The position numbers and the translations under genes were made by a program. Below the pieces are notes generated by a model. It was not told the origin of the DNA and ran no database searches. It worked only from the letters and a program-made list of their open reading frames with translations. Of a stretch of DNA of 64,000 nt, positions 13,137-26,978 are shown piece by piece. The stretch spans positions 1-64,000 of the forward strand of contig JALDNG010000806.1 in assembly GCA_024349245.1 (NCBI GenBank). Direction: 5' to 3'. Each line of letters begins with the position of its first letter. The first letter of the stretch is position 1. The stretch is from Neodontobutis hainanensis (Eukaryota > Chordata > Actinopteri > Gobiiformes > Odontobutidae).

Positions 13137-15218
13137 TCTTCTTCTTCCGCCATGGAAGTCTATGGCAGGCCATAGAAGCGTTTGCGGAAAATGATGAAAG
13201 TTGGCACACTCATTAAGGACAGTCCAATCATCGATCCTAGCAAATTTGAAGTGTCTAACTTAATATCTCTAGCGCCACCAACTGTTCAAAGTTGGACTTA
13301 TGTTTATGCTAATAACTTTTGAACCGTAAGGCCTAGAATTAAAATTCTTTTTTCCTCTGATTCCTTAGCTCAAGCCGATTTGATTGCACCCTATGACGTC
13401 ATTTTCCGCCATGATAGTTTTTCCGCCATTTTGGATTTTCTAAAAACGTACTTTTGCGAACTCCTCCTAGGCCGTGGCGCCAATTTTCATGAAAATTGAA
13501 CCACATCATCTCCAGACTATGCTGACAAAAAGTTATATAAAGAAAGTTGATTTGTTAAACCGTTGTCGAATACCGCGCAAATGAAATTGACTTAGTGCGC
13601 ACAAAAATAAAGTCAGGCTATATCTCTGCAATGCTTTAATATTTTCTAACCAAACTTAGTAGGTGTTATGGCAACCATGACTTGAGGATGTGTGCAGAGT
13701 TTTGGCACAGCGCCACCTAGTGGTCTAGAGATATAAAAATATGACATTTTTATTATTACTTCAGAATGCTTTAGCCAAAAATCACAAACTTGGTCTCTTT
13801 AGATGCGTGGCATCATGCCGAGTCGTAGCATAGCCAATTTGCCCATATCAACTATTTTGGAAGTCGGCCATCTTGAATTTTGTCAAAAGTGGTATATTTT
13901 TGAACGCATTGCCGCATCATTACAAAACTTGGTATGCGTCTTCGGCATCAAGCCCTGAAGGTACTCAAAAGTTTTGGGGCAGCGCCACCTTGTGGTCAAA
14001 AGTTATAACCAAATTGACAAATATGCTAATAACTTTTGATTTTCTTAACCTATTGTAAATCAAATGGTCTTAATGTCTTCACTGGATCAAGCCGAGAGCA
14101 CAGATAACAAATATGTCCTATTCGCCAAACTTCCGTTTGCTATGTTGTCTATCTTTAAAAACCTACTTTTTCGAACTCCTCCCACACCGTTTGTCCAATT
14201 TTGACCAAAATTGAATCATAACATCTTCAGACCATGCTGACAAAAAGTTATATAAAGAAAGTTGATTAGTCAAACCGTTTTGAATACCGTGCAAATGAAT
14301 TTGACCTAATGCGCCTAAAATCAAAGTCAGGCTATATCTCTGCAATGCTTTAACATATTCTAACCAAACTTAGTACCTGTTATGTCAACCATAACTCGAG
14401 GCTGCCTGCAGAGTTTTGGGTCAGCGCCCTAGTGGTCCAGACATACAAAATGTGACATTTTTTTAAATATACCTTCAGAATGCTTTAGCCAAAATACACC
14501 AAACTGGTCTCTTTAGATTTGTGGCATCATGCCGAGCCGTACCATAGCCATTTTTCCCATACCAACGATTCTGGGAGTCGGCCATTTTGAGTTTTCTATA
14601 AAAGTACTTTTGCGAACTCCTCCTAGGCCGTTTGTCCAATTTTCATGAAAATTGAACCAGATCATCTTTAGTTTATCCTGACAAAAAGTTCTTAGAATTA
14701 CGATGATTGGTCAAACCGTTTTGAATACCGCGCCAAATCAAATCGACTTAATGCGCAAAAAGGATATCAGGCTATATCTCTGCAATGCTTTAATATATTC
14801 TAACCAAACTTAGTCGTGTTATGTCAACCATGACTCGAGGCTGCCTGCAGAGTTTGAGCACTCTAGTTGTTTCACACATCAGTGTGGTTACTGCACTGCC
14901 TCTAGGTCGACGTGATAAACCATTCAATCAAAGTGCTAAAGACCATATTGATGATTTTTCAGCCATTTAGACTGAAGTCTTATTGAAATGTCTTTAACTG
15001 CTTACTGCCGTTGGTCTGATGCTGCCACCCAGGTCGGCATGAGATTGAATGCCGCCTTGTGCTTGGCCCGTTATTGCTGCTTGCAGCTATATTTTATTAG
15101 GGGCCAAGCACCGAAAATCGTAGCCCCTATTGTATTCGTTAGATTTCTTATTAGGGGCCAAGCACCGAAGGTGCGTAGCCCCTATTGTATTCGTTAGATT
15201 TCTTATTATTATTATTAT
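13137..15218 (+). repeat. Array unit 8 (beta)
   Basis: First beta-type unit; the hairpin at its start is the perfect TCTATGGCAGGCCATAGA. It has additional GCGCC modules (boxes near 13709, 13980 and 14423) in place of extra subrepeats. The tail has two GGGGCCAAGCACC modules in tandem (near 15104 and 15152). The second keeps an intact hairpin; the first has lost its inner right arm. Confidence 0.86.
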
Positions 15219-17459
15219 CCTGCAATGTAAGTCTATGGCAGCCCATAGAACCGTATGCTAAAAAGTTGTGAAATTTGGTACACTCATAGTGGACAGTGTG
15301 GGCTGTCATCCTAACAAATCTGAAGTGTCTACCTTAATCCCTCTAGCGCCACCAACTGTCCAAAGTTGGACTTATGTTTATTCTAATAACTTTTGAACCG
15401 TAAGGCCTAGAATTAAAATTCTTTTTTCCTCTGATTCCTTAGCTCAAGCCAATTCGATTGCACCCTCTGACGTCATTTTCCGCCATGATAGTTTTTCCGC
15501 CATTTTGAATTTTCTAAAAAACGTACTTTTGCGAACTCCTCCTAGGCCGTAGCCCTGATTTTCACGAAAATTGAACCAGATCATCTTCAGACTATGCTGA
15601 CTAAAAGTTATGAGAATAAAGTTGATTCTTCAAACCGTTGTCAAATACCGCGCAAATAAATTCTACTTAGTGCGCACAAAATTAAATGTCGGGGTATATC
15701 TCTGCAATGCTTTAACATATTTTAACCAAACTTAGTACGTGTTATGGCAACCATGATTTGAGGATGCCTGCAGAGTTTTGGCGCAGCGCCTCCTAGTGGT
15801 CAGGAGATATAAAAAAGTGAATTATTTGCTTATATCTTCTGAACGCTTTTGCCAAAAATCATAAAACTGGTCTCTTTAGATTCAGTGCGTCATGCCGAGT
15901 CCTGCGATACCAAATTTTCCCATATCGGCCATTTTGAGAATCGGCCATTATGAATATTGTCAAAAAGTGCTATATTTTTTGAACGCATTGCGCATCATTA
16001 TGAAACTTGGTATGTGTCTTCGGGACCAAGCCCTGAAGGTACTCAAAAGTTTTGGAGCAGCGCCACCTTGTGGTCAAAAGTTATAACCCAAATCAATAAA
16101 TATGCTAATAACTTTTGATTCCGTTACCTATTGTAAAACAAATGGTCTTAATGTGTTCACTGGATCAAGCCGAGAGCACAGATAACAAATATGTCCTATT
16201 CGGACAAACGTCCTGTTTGCCATGTTGTTTTTTCGAAAACCTACTTTTTCGAACTCCTCCCACACCGTTTGTCCGATGTTTACCAAAATTGAATCATAAC
16301 ATCTTCAGACCATGCTGACAAAGAGTTATGAGAATTAAGTTGATTAGTCAAACCGTTTGTGAATACCGTGCAAATGAATTTGACTTAATGCGCTCAAAAA
16401 TTAAAGTCAGGCTATATCTCTGCAATGCTTTAATATTTTCTAACCAAACTTAGTAATTGTTATGGCAACCATGACTTGAGTCTGCCTGCTGAGTTTGAGG
16501 ACTTTAGTTGTTTCACACATCAGTTTGGTTACTGCGCTGCCTCTAGGTCGACCGTGATAAACCATTCAATCAAAGTGCTAAAGACCATAGATGGCTTACT
16601 GGGCATTTCTGAGACTGCCAATAGTCTTAGAAAATAGGGAATTACATAACATAACGTATTACATAGGAGCTGGACCATTAGCGATGCTGTTACCTGGGCA
16701 TTTGAGTAGTCTTGGTTTTGTTAGAACTGCCGATTTAGTTTTTCACAAATTAAGTTGTAAACTGTCTAAACATACTGTATAACGTTTTGAGCATTAAAGC
16801 TCATGCCGACATAGCGGCAGCATCAGACCAACGGCAGTGAGCATCTAAAGACATTTCAATAAGACTTTTAGACTGAAATCTTATTGAAATGTCTTTAACT
16901 GCTTACTGCCATTGGTCTGATGCTGCCAGCCATCAACACATTGAGTCTGCCTGCAGAGTTTGAGGACCTTAGTTGTTTCACACATCAGTTTGGTTACAGC
17001 GCTGCCTCTGGATTGGGCGTGATAAACCATTAAATCAAAGTGCTAAAGACCGTATTGATGATTTTTGGCCATTTAGACTGAAGTCTTACTGAAATGTCTT
17101 TAGATGCTTACTGCCATTGGTCTGATGCTGCCGGCCATTAACACATTGAGTCTGCCTGCAGAGTTTGAGCACTCTAGTTGTTTCACACATCAGTTTGGTT
17201 ACTGGTCGACCGTGATAAACCATTCAATCAAAGTGCTAAAGACCGTATTGATGATTTTTCAGCCATTTAGACTGAAGTCTTATTGAAATTTCTTTATATG
17301 CTTACTGCCGTTGGTCTGATGCTGCCGGCTATGTCGGCATGAGATTGAATGCCGGCCTAGTGCTTGGCCCCGTCATGGCTGCTTGCAGCTATATTTAGGG
17401 GCCAAGCACCGAAGGTGCGTAGCCCCTATTGTTTTCGTTAGATTTCTTATTATTATTAT
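15219..17459 (+). repeat. Array unit 9 (alpha, with extra segment)
   Basis: Carries the 280-bp extra segment at 16590-16868 and three subrepeats. The tail hairpin module near 17398 is intact (GCACCGAAGGTGC stem, outer GGGGC/GCCCC). Confidence 0.88.
16590..16868 (+). repeat. Extra segment with inverted unit end (copy 2)
   Basis: Same structure as the segment at 6923-7200. A frame of 63 codons (16591-16782) is open and is repeated residue for residue in copy 3. It is not recognisable as any protein, and its conservation is explained by the recent duplication of the surrounding block. Confidence 0.82.
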
Positions 17460-19188
17460 CCTGCAATGTAAGTCTATGGCAGCCCATAGAACCGTATGCT
17501 AAAAAGTTGTGAAATTTGGCACACTCATAGTGGACAGTGTCAGCTGTCATCCTAACAAATTTGAAGTGTCTACCTTAATCCCTCTAGCGCCACCAACTGT
17601 CCAAAGTTCGACTTATGTTTATGTTAATAACTTTTGAACCGTAAGGCCTAGAATTAAAATTCTTTTTTCCTCTGATTCCTTAGCTCAAGCCGATTCGAGT
17701 GCACCCTATGACGTCATTTTCCGCCATGATAGTTTTTCCGCCATTTTGAATTTTCTAAAAAATGTACTTTTGCGAACTCCTCCTAGGCCGTTTGTCCGAT
17801 TATCACGAAAATTGAACCAGATCATCTTCCGGCTATGCTGACAAAAAGTTATTAAAAGAAAGTTGATTCGTCAAACCATTTTTGAATACCGCGCAAATAA
17901 AATTGACTTAATGCGCATAAAAATGAAAGTCAGGCTATATCTCTGCAATGCTTTAACATATTCTCACCAAACTTAGTACATGTTACTGCAACTAAGATTT
18001 GAGGATGCCTGCAGAGTTTTGGCGCAGCGCCTCCTAGTGGTCAGGAGATATGAAAAAGTGAATTATTTGCTTATATCTTCTGAACGCTTTTGCCAAAAAT
18101 CATAAAACTGGTCTCTTTAGATTCAGTGCGTCATGCCGAGTCCTGCGATACCAAATTTTCCCATATCGCCATTTTGAGCGTCGGCCATTATGAATATTGT
18201 CAAAAGTGCTATATTTTTGAACGCATTGCTGCATCATTATGAAACTTGGTATGTGTCTTCGGGACCAAGCCCTGAAGGTACTCAAAAAGTTTTGGGGCAG
18301 CGCCACCTTGTGGTCAAAAGTTATAACCCAAATCAATAAGTATGCTAATAACTTTTTATTACGTTAACCTATTGTAAAACAAATGGTCTTCATGTGTTCA
18401 CTGGATCAAGCCGAGAGCACAGATACCAAATATGTCTTATTCGGACAAACATCCTGTTTGCCATGTTGTCTTTCTTTAAAAACCTACTTTTGAACTCCTC
18501 CCACACCGTTTGTCCGATTTTCACCAAAATTGAACCAGATCTTCTTCAGACTATGATGACAAAAAGTTATTAAAAGAAAGTTGATTCTTCAAACCGTTGT
18601 CAAATACTGCGCAAATGAAATCAACTTAGTGCGCACAAAAATAAAAGTTGGGCTATATCTCTGCAATGCTTTAATATATTCTAACCAAACTTAGTAATTG
18701 TTATGGCAACCATGACTTGAGTCTGCCTGCAGAGTTTGAGGACCTTAGTTGTTTCACACATCAGTTTGGTTACTGCGCTGCCTCTGGATTGGACGTGATA
18801 AACCATTCAATCAAAGTGCTAAAGACCGTATTGATGATTTTTGAGCCATTTAGACTGAAGTCTTACTGAAATGTCTTTAGATGCTTACTGCCATTGGTCT
18901 GACGCTGCCATCCATCAACACATTGAGTCTGCCTGCAGAGTTTGAGCACTCTAGTTGTTTCACACATCAGTTTGGTTACTGGTCGACCGTGATAAACCAT
19001 TCAATCAAAGTGCTAAAGACCGTATTGATGATTTTTCAGCCATTTAGACTAAAGTCTTATTGAAATTTCTTTATATGCTTACTGCCGTTGGTCTGATGCT
19101 GCCGGCCATGTCGGCATGAGGTTTAATGCCGGCCTAGTGCTTGGCCCCGTCATTGCTGCTTGCAGCTATATTTATTATTATTATTATT
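17460..19188 (+). repeat. Array unit 10 (alpha)
   Basis: Two subrepeats (near 18722 and 18927). Part of block X (16,442-19,173), which reappears almost unchanged at 22,455-25,182. Ends with plain (TTA)n and TTCCGCATGGGAG, a start variant intermediate between alpha and beta. Confidence 0.88.
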
Positions 19189-21110
19189 CCGCATGGGAGT
19201 CTATGGTAGGCCATAGAACCGTATGCTAAAAAGTTGTGAAATTTGGTACACTAAAAGTGGACAGTGTGAGCTGTCATCCTGACAAATCTGAAGTGTCTAC
19301 CTTAATCCCTCTAGCGCCACCAACTGTCCAAAGTCGGACTTATGTTTATGTTAATAACTTTTGAACCGTAAGGCGTAGAATTAAAATTCTTTTTTCCTCT
19401 GATTCCTTAGCTCATGACGATTCGATTGCACCCTATGACGTCATTTTCCGCCATGATAGTTTTTCCGCCATTTTGAATTTTCTAAAAAATGTACTTTTGC
19501 GAACTCCTCCTAGGCCGTTTGTCCGATTATCACGAAAATTGAACCAGAACATCTTGCGGCTATGCTGACAAAAAGTTATTAAAAGAAAGTTGATTCGTCA
19601 AACCGTTTTTGAATACCGCGCAAATAAAATTGACTTAATGCGCATAAAAATGAAAGACAGGCTATATCTCTGCAATGCTTTAACATATTCTCACCAAACT
19701 TAGTACATGTTATTGCAACTAAGATTTGAGGATGCCTGCAGAGTTTTGGCGCAGCGCCTCCTAGTGGTCAGGAGATATGAAAAAGTCAAATATTTGCTTA
19801 TATCTTCTGAACGCTTTTGCCAAAAATCATAAAACTGGTCTCTTTAGATTCAGTGCGTCATGCCGAGTCCTGCGATACCAAATTTTCCCATATCAGCCAT
19901 TTTGAGCGTCGGCCATTATGAATATTGTCAAAAAGTGCTATATTTTTTGAACGCATTGCTGCATCATTACAAAACTTGGTATGTGTCTTCGGGACCAAGC
20001 CCTGAAGGTACTCAAAAGTTTTGGGGCAGCGCCACCTTGTGGTCAAAAGTTATAACCCAAATCAATAAATATGCTAATAACTTTTATTACGTTAACCTAT
20101 TGTAAAACAAATGGTCTTAATGTGTTCACTGGATCAAGCCGAGAGCACAGATACCAAATATGTCCTATTCGGACAAACGTCCTGTTTGCCATGTTGTTTT
20201 TCCAAAAACCTACTTTTTCGAACTCCTCCACACCGTTTGTCCTATTTTCACCAAAATTGAACCAGATCTTCTTCAGACTATGATGACAAAAAGTTATTAA
20301 AAGAAAGTTGATTTGTCAAACCGTTGTCGAATACTGCGCAAATGAAATCAACTTAGTGCGCACAAAAATAAAAGTCGGGCTATATCTCTGCAATGCTTTA
20401 ATATATTCTAACCAAACTTAGTAATTGTTATGGAACCATGACTTGAGTCTGCCTGCAGAGTTTGAGGACCTTAGTTGTTTCACACATCAGTTTGGTTACA
20501 GCGCTGCCTCTGGATTGGGCGTGATAAACCATTCAAACAAAGTGCTAAAGACCGTATTGATGATTTTTCAGCCATTTAGACTGAAGTCTTATTAAAATGT
20601 CTTTAACTGCTTACTGCCATTGGTCTGATGGTGCCGCCATCAACACATTGAGTCTGCCTGCAGAGTTTGAGCACTCTAGTTGTTTCACACATCAGTTTGG
20701 TTACTGCGCTGCCTCTAGGTCGACCGTGATAAACCATTCAATCAAAGTGCTAAAGACCGTATTGATGATTTTTGAGCCATTTAGACTGAAGTCTTATTGA
20801 AATGTCTTTAACTGCTTACTGCCGTTGGTCTGATGCTGCCAGCCATCAACACATTGAGTCTGCCTGCAGAGTTTGAGCACTCTAGTTGTTTCACACATCA
20901 GTTTGGTTACTGGTCGGCCGTGATAAACCATTCAATCAAAGTGCTAAAGACCGTATTGATGATTTTTCAGCCATTTAGACTAAAGTCTTATTGAAATTTC
21001 TTTATATGCTTACTGCCGTTGGTCTGATGCTGCCGGCTATGTCGGCATGAGATTGAATGCCGGCCTAGTGCTTGGCCCCGTCATGGCTGCTTGCAGCTAT
21101 ATTTATTCTT
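19189..21110 (+). repeat. Array unit 11 (intermediate start type)
   Basis: Starts with TTCCGCATGGGAGTCTATGG but continues as alpha. Three subrepeats (near 20452, 20656 and 20865). Near-identical to unit 15 (26979-28900). Confidence 0.88.
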
Positions 21111-23470
21111 CTTTTCCATTGGAGTCTATGGCAGGCCATAGAAGCGTTTGCGGGAAAATGATGAAAGTTGGCACACTCATTAAGGACAGTCCAATCATTG
21201 ATCCTAGCAAATTTGAAGTGTCTAATTCTATATCTCTAGCGCCACCAACTGTTCAAAGTTGGACTTATGTTTATGATAATAACTTTTGAACCGTAAGGCC
21301 TAGAATGAAAATTCTATTTTCCTCTGATTCCTTAGGTCATGACGATTCGATTGCACCCTATGACGTCATTTTCCGCCATGATAGTTTTTCCGCCATTTTG
21401 AATTTTCTAAAAAACGTACTTTTGCGAACTCCTCCTAGGCCGTTCCGCCAAATTTCATGAAACTTGAACCACATCATGTTCACACTATGCTGACAAAAAG
21501 TTATTAGAATTAGAATGATTAATCAAGTCGTTTTCGAATACCGTGCAAATGAATTTGACTTTGTGCGCACAAAAATAAAAGTCAGGCTATATCTCTGCAA
21601 TGCTTTAATATTTTCTAACCAAACTTAGTATGTGTTATGGCAACAAAGACTTGAGGATGTGTGCAGAGTTTTGATGCAGCGCCACCTAGTGGTCTAGAGA
21701 TACAAGAATGTGACATTTTTTAATTATTACTTCAGAATGCTTTAGCCAAAAATCACAAACCTGGTCTCTTTAGATTCGTGGCATCATGCCGAGCCGTAGC
21801 ATAGCCAATTTTCCCATATTAACTATTTTGGGAGTCGGCCATTATGAATAATGTCAAAAAGTGCTATATTTTTTAAACGCATTACCGCATTATTACAAAA
21901 CTTGGTATGTGTCTTGACATCAAGCCCTGAAGGTACTCAAAAGTTTTGGAGCAGCGCCACCTTGTGGTCAAAAGTTATAACCAAATTCACAAATATGCTA
22001 ATAACTTTTATTACGTTAACATATTGTAAAACAAATGGTCTTAGTGTGTTCATTGGGTCAAGCCAAGAGCACAGATACCAAATATGTCCTATTCGGACAA
22101 ACTTCCTGTTTGCCATGTTGTCTTTCTTTAAAAACCTACTTTTTCGAACTCCTCCACAGCGTTTGTCCAATTTTCACCAAAATTGAATCATAACATCTTC
22201 AGACCATGCTGAGAAAAAGTTATTAGAATTAAGATGATTAGTCAAACCGTTTTTGAATACCGTGCAATTGAATTTGACTTAATACGCACAAAAATCAAAG
22301 TCAGGCTATATCTCTGCAATGCTTTAATATATTCTAACCAAACTTAGTACGTGTTATGGCAACTATGACTCGAGGCTTCCTGCCGAGTTTTGGGTCAGCG
22401 CCACCTACTGGTCCAGAGATACAAAAATGTGACATTTTTTTAGTTATTTCTTCCAACCAAACTTAGTAATTGTTATGGCAACCATGACTTGAGTCTGCCT
22501 GCTGAGTTTGAGGACTTTAGTTGTTTCACACATCAGTTTGGTTACTGCGCTGCCTCTAGGTCGACCGTGATAAACCATTCAATCAAAGTGCTAAAGACCA
22601 TAGATGGCTTACTGGGCATTTCTGAGACTGCCAATAGTCTTAGAAAATAGGGAATTACATAACATAACGTATTACATAGGAGCTGGACCATTAGCGATGC
22701 TGTTACCTGGGCATTTGAGTAGTCTTGGTTTTGTTAGAACTGCCGATTTAGTTTTTCACAAATTAAGTTGTAAACTGTCTAAACATACTGTATAACGTTT
22801 TGAGCATTAAAGCTCATGCCGACATAGCCGGCAGCATCAGACCAACGGCAGTGAGCATCTAAAGACATTTCAATAAGACTTTTAGACTGAAATCTTATTG
22901 AAATGTCTTTAACTGCTTACTGCCATTGGTCTGATGCTGCCAGCCATCAACACATTGAGTCTGCCTGCAGAGTTTGAGGACCTTAGTTGTTTCACACATC
23001 AGTTTGGTTACAGCGCTGCCTCTGGATTGGGCGTGATAAACCATTAAATCAAAGTGCTAAAGACCGTATTGATGATTTTTGGCCATTTAGACTGAAGTCT
23101 TACTGAAATGTCTTTAGATGCTTACTGCCATTGGTCTGATGCTGCCGGCCATTAACACATTGAGTCTGCCTGCAGAGTTTGAGCACTCTAGTTGTTTCAC
23201 ACATCAGTTTGGTTACTGGTCGGCCGTGATAAACCATTCAATCAAAGTGCTAAAGACCGTATTGATGATTTTTCAGCCATTTAGACTGAAGTCTTATTGA
23301 AATTTCTTTATATGCTTACTGCCGTTGGTCTGATGCTGCCGGCTATGTCGGCATGAGATTGAATGCCGCCTAGTGCTTGGCCCCGTCATGGCTGCTTGCA
23401 GCTATATTTAGGGGCCAAGCACCAAAATGCGTAGCCCTATTGTTTTCGTTAGATTTCTTATTATTATTAT
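21111..23470 (+). repeat. Array unit 12 (beta, chimeric)
   Basis: Beta start and beta modules up to about 22,453, then an abrupt switch to unit-9-type text (AACCAAACTTAGTAATTG). The extra segment follows at 22,603-22,882. The left part matches unit 16 and the right part matches unit 9, so this is a recombinant unit. Confidence 0.86.
22603..22882 (+). repeat. Extra segment with inverted unit end (copy 3)
   Basis: Essentially identical to copy 2 (16590-16868), including the open 63-codon frame. The inverted part reads CATAGCCGGC where copies 1 and 2 read CATAGCGGC. Confidence 0.82.
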
Positions 23471-25244
23471 CCTGCAATGTAAGTCTATGGCAGCCCATAG
23501 AACCGTATGCTAAAAAGTTGTGAAATTTGGCACACTCATAGTGGACAGTGTCAGCTGTCATCCTAACAAATTTGAAGTGTCTACCTTAATCCCTCTAGCG
23601 CCACCAACTGTCCAAAGTTCGACTTATGTTTATGTTAATAACTTTTGAACCGTAAGGCCTAGAATTAAAATTCTTTTTTCCTCTGATTCCTTAGCTCAAG
23701 CCGATTCGAGTGCACCCTATGACGTCATTTTCCGCCATGATAGTTTTTCCGCCATTTTGAATTTTCTAAAAAATGTACTTTTGCGAACTCCTCCTAGGCC
23801 GTTTGTCCGATTATCACGAAAATTGAACCAGATCATCTTCCGGCTATGCTGACAAAAAGTTATTAAAAGAAAGTTGATTCGTCAAACCATTTTTGAATAC
23901 CGCGCAAATAAAATTGACTTAATGCGCATAAAAATGAAAGTCAGGCTATATCTCTGCAATGCTTTAACATATTCTCACCAAACTTAGTACATGTTACTGC
24001 AACTAAGATTTGAGGATGCCTGCAGAGTTTTGGCGCAGCGCCTCCTAGTGGTCAGGAGATATGAAAAAGTGAATTATTTGCTTATATCTTCTGAACGCTT
24101 TTGCCAAAAATCATAAAACTGGTCTCTTTAGATTCAGTGCGTCATGCCGAGTCCTGCGATACCAAATTTTCCCATATCGGCCATTTTGAGCGTCGGCCAT
24201 TATGAATATTGTCAAAAAGTGCTATATTTTTGAACGCATTGCTGCATCATTATGAAACTTGGTATGTGTCTTCGGGACCAAGCCCTGAAGGTACTCAAAA
24301 GTTTTGGGGCAGCGCCACCTTGTGGTCAAAAGTTATAACCCAAATCAATAAGTATGCTAATAACTTTTATTACGTTAACCTATTGTAAAACAAATGGTCT
24401 TCATGTGTTCACTGGATCAAGCCGAGAGCACAGATACCAAATATGTCTTATTCGGACAAACATCCTGTTTGCCATGTTGTCTTTCTTTAAAACCTACTTT
24501 TGAACTCCTCCCACACCGTTTGTCCGATTTTCACCAAAATTGAACCAGATCTTCTTCAGACTATGATGACAAAAAGTTATTAAAAGAAAGTTGATTCGTC
24601 AAACCGTTGTCAAATACTGCGCAAATGAAATCAACTTAGTGCGCACAAAAATAAAAGTTGGGCTATATCTCTGCAATGCTTTAATATATTCTAACCAAAC
24701 TTAGTAATTGTTATGGCAACCATGACTTGAGTCTGCCTGCAGAGTTTGAGGACCTTAGTTGTTTCACACATCAGTTTGGTTACTGCGCTGCCTCTGGATC
24801 GGACGTGATAAACCATTCAATCAAAGTGCTAAAGACCGTATTGATGATTTTTGAGCCATTTAGACTGAAGTCTTACTGAAATGTCTTTAGATGCTTACTG
24901 CCATTGGTCTGACGCTGCCATCCATCAACACATTGAGTCTGCCTGCAGAGTTTGAGCACTCTAGTTGTTTCACACATCAGTTTGGTTACTGGTCGACCGT
25001 GATAAACCATTCAATCAAAGTGCTAAAGACCGTATTGATGATTTTTCAGCCATTTAGACTAAAGTCTTATTGAAATTTCTTTATATGCTTACTGCCGTTG
25101 GTCTGATGCTGCCGGCCATGTCGGCATGAGGTTTAATGCCGGCCTAGTGCTTGGCCCGTCATTGCTGCTTGCAGCTATATTTAGGGCCAAGCACCGAAAA
25201 TGCGTAGACCCTATTGAAATCGTTAGATTTCTTATTATTATTAT
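23471..25244 (+). repeat. Array unit 13 (alpha)
   Basis: Near copy of unit 10 up to about 25,182. It then differs by carrying a decayed GGGCCAAGCACC module that unit 10 lacks. Two subrepeats (near 24732 and 24937). Confidence 0.88.
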
Positions 25245-26978
25245 CCTGCAATGTAAGTCTATGGCAGCCCATAGAACCGTATGCTAAAAAGTTGTGAAAT
25301 TTGGTACACTCATAGTGGACAGTGTCAGCTGTCATCCTAACAAATTTGAAGTGTCTACCTTAATCCCTCTAGCGCCACCAACTGTCCAAAGTTGGACTTA
25401 TGTTTATGTTAATAACTTTTGAACCATAAGGCCTAGAATTAAAATTCTTTTTTCCTCTGATTCCTTAGCTCAAGCCGATTCGAGTGCACTCTATGACGTC
25501 ATTTTCCGCCATGATAGTTTTTCCGCCATTTTGAATTTTCTAAAAAACGTACTTTTGCGAACTCCTCCTAGGCCGTTTGTCCGATTATCACGAAAATTGA
25601 AACAGATCATCTTCCGGCTATGCTGACAAAAAGTTATTAAAAGAAAGTTGATTCGTCAAACCGTTTTTGAATACCGCGCAAATAAAATTGACTTAATGCG
25701 CATAAAAATGAAAGTCAGGCTATATCTCTGCAATGCTTTAACATATTCTCACCAAACTTAGTACATGTTATTGCAACTAAGATTTGAGGATGCCTGCAGA
25801 GTTTTGGCGCAGCGCCTCCTAGTGGTCAGCAGATATGAAAAAGTTAATTATTTGCTTATATCTTCTGAACGCTTTTGCCAAAAATCATAAGACTGGTCTC
25901 TTTAGATTCAGTGCGTCATGCCGAGTCCTGCGATACCAAATTTTCCCATATCGGCCATTTTGAGCGTCGGCCATTATGAATAATGTCAAAAAGTGCTATA
26001 TTTTTTGAACGCATTGCTGCATCATTATGAAACTTGGTATGTGTCTTCGGGACCAAGCCCTGAAGGCACTCAAAAAGTTTTGGGGCAGCGCCACCTTGTG
26101 GTCAAAAGTTATAACCCAAATCAATAAATATGCTAATAACTTTTTATTACGTTAACCTATTGTAAAACAAATGGTCTTAATGTGTTCACTGGATCAAGCC
26201 GAGAGCACAGATACCAAATATGTCCTATTCGGACAAACGTCCTGTTTGCCATGTTGTCTTTCTTTAAAAACCTACTTTTTCGAACTCCTCCCACACCGTT
26301 TGTCCGATTTTCACCAAAATTGAACCAGATCTTCTTCAGACTATGATGACAAAAAGTTATTAAAAGAAAGTTGATTCGTCAAACCGTTGTCGAATACTGC
26401 GCAAATGAAATCAACTTAGTGCGCATAAAAATAAAAGTCAGGCTATATCTCTCCAATGCTTTAATATTTTCTAACCAAACTTAGTACGTGTTATGTCAAC
26501 CATGACTTGAGTCTGCCTGCTGAGTTTGAGGACCTTAGTTGTTTCACACATCAGTGTGGTTACTGCGCTGCCTCTGGATTGGACGTGATAAACCATTCAA
26601 TCAAAGTGCTAAAGACCGTATTGATGATTTTTCAGCCATTTAGACTGAAGTCTTATTGAAATGTCTTTAGATGCTTACTGCCATTGGTCTGATGCTGCCA
26701 GCCATCAACACATTGAGTCTGCCTGCAGAGTTTGAGCACTCTAGTTGTTTCACACATCAGTTTGGTTACTGGTCGACCGTGATAAACCATTCAATCAAAG
26801 TGCTAAAGACCGTATTGATGATTTTTCAGCCATTTAGACTGAAGTCTTATTGAAATGTCTTTATATGCTTACTGCCGTTGGTCTGATGCTGCTGGCTATG
26901 TCGGCATGAGATTGAATGCCGGCCTAGTGCTTGGCCCCGTCATGGCTGCTTGCAGCTATATTTATTATTATTATTATT
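25245..26978 (+). repeat. Array unit 14 (alpha)
   Basis: Two subrepeats (near 26512 and 26717). This unit lies between the second copies of blocks X and Y and has no counterpart between the first copies. Confidence 0.88.
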
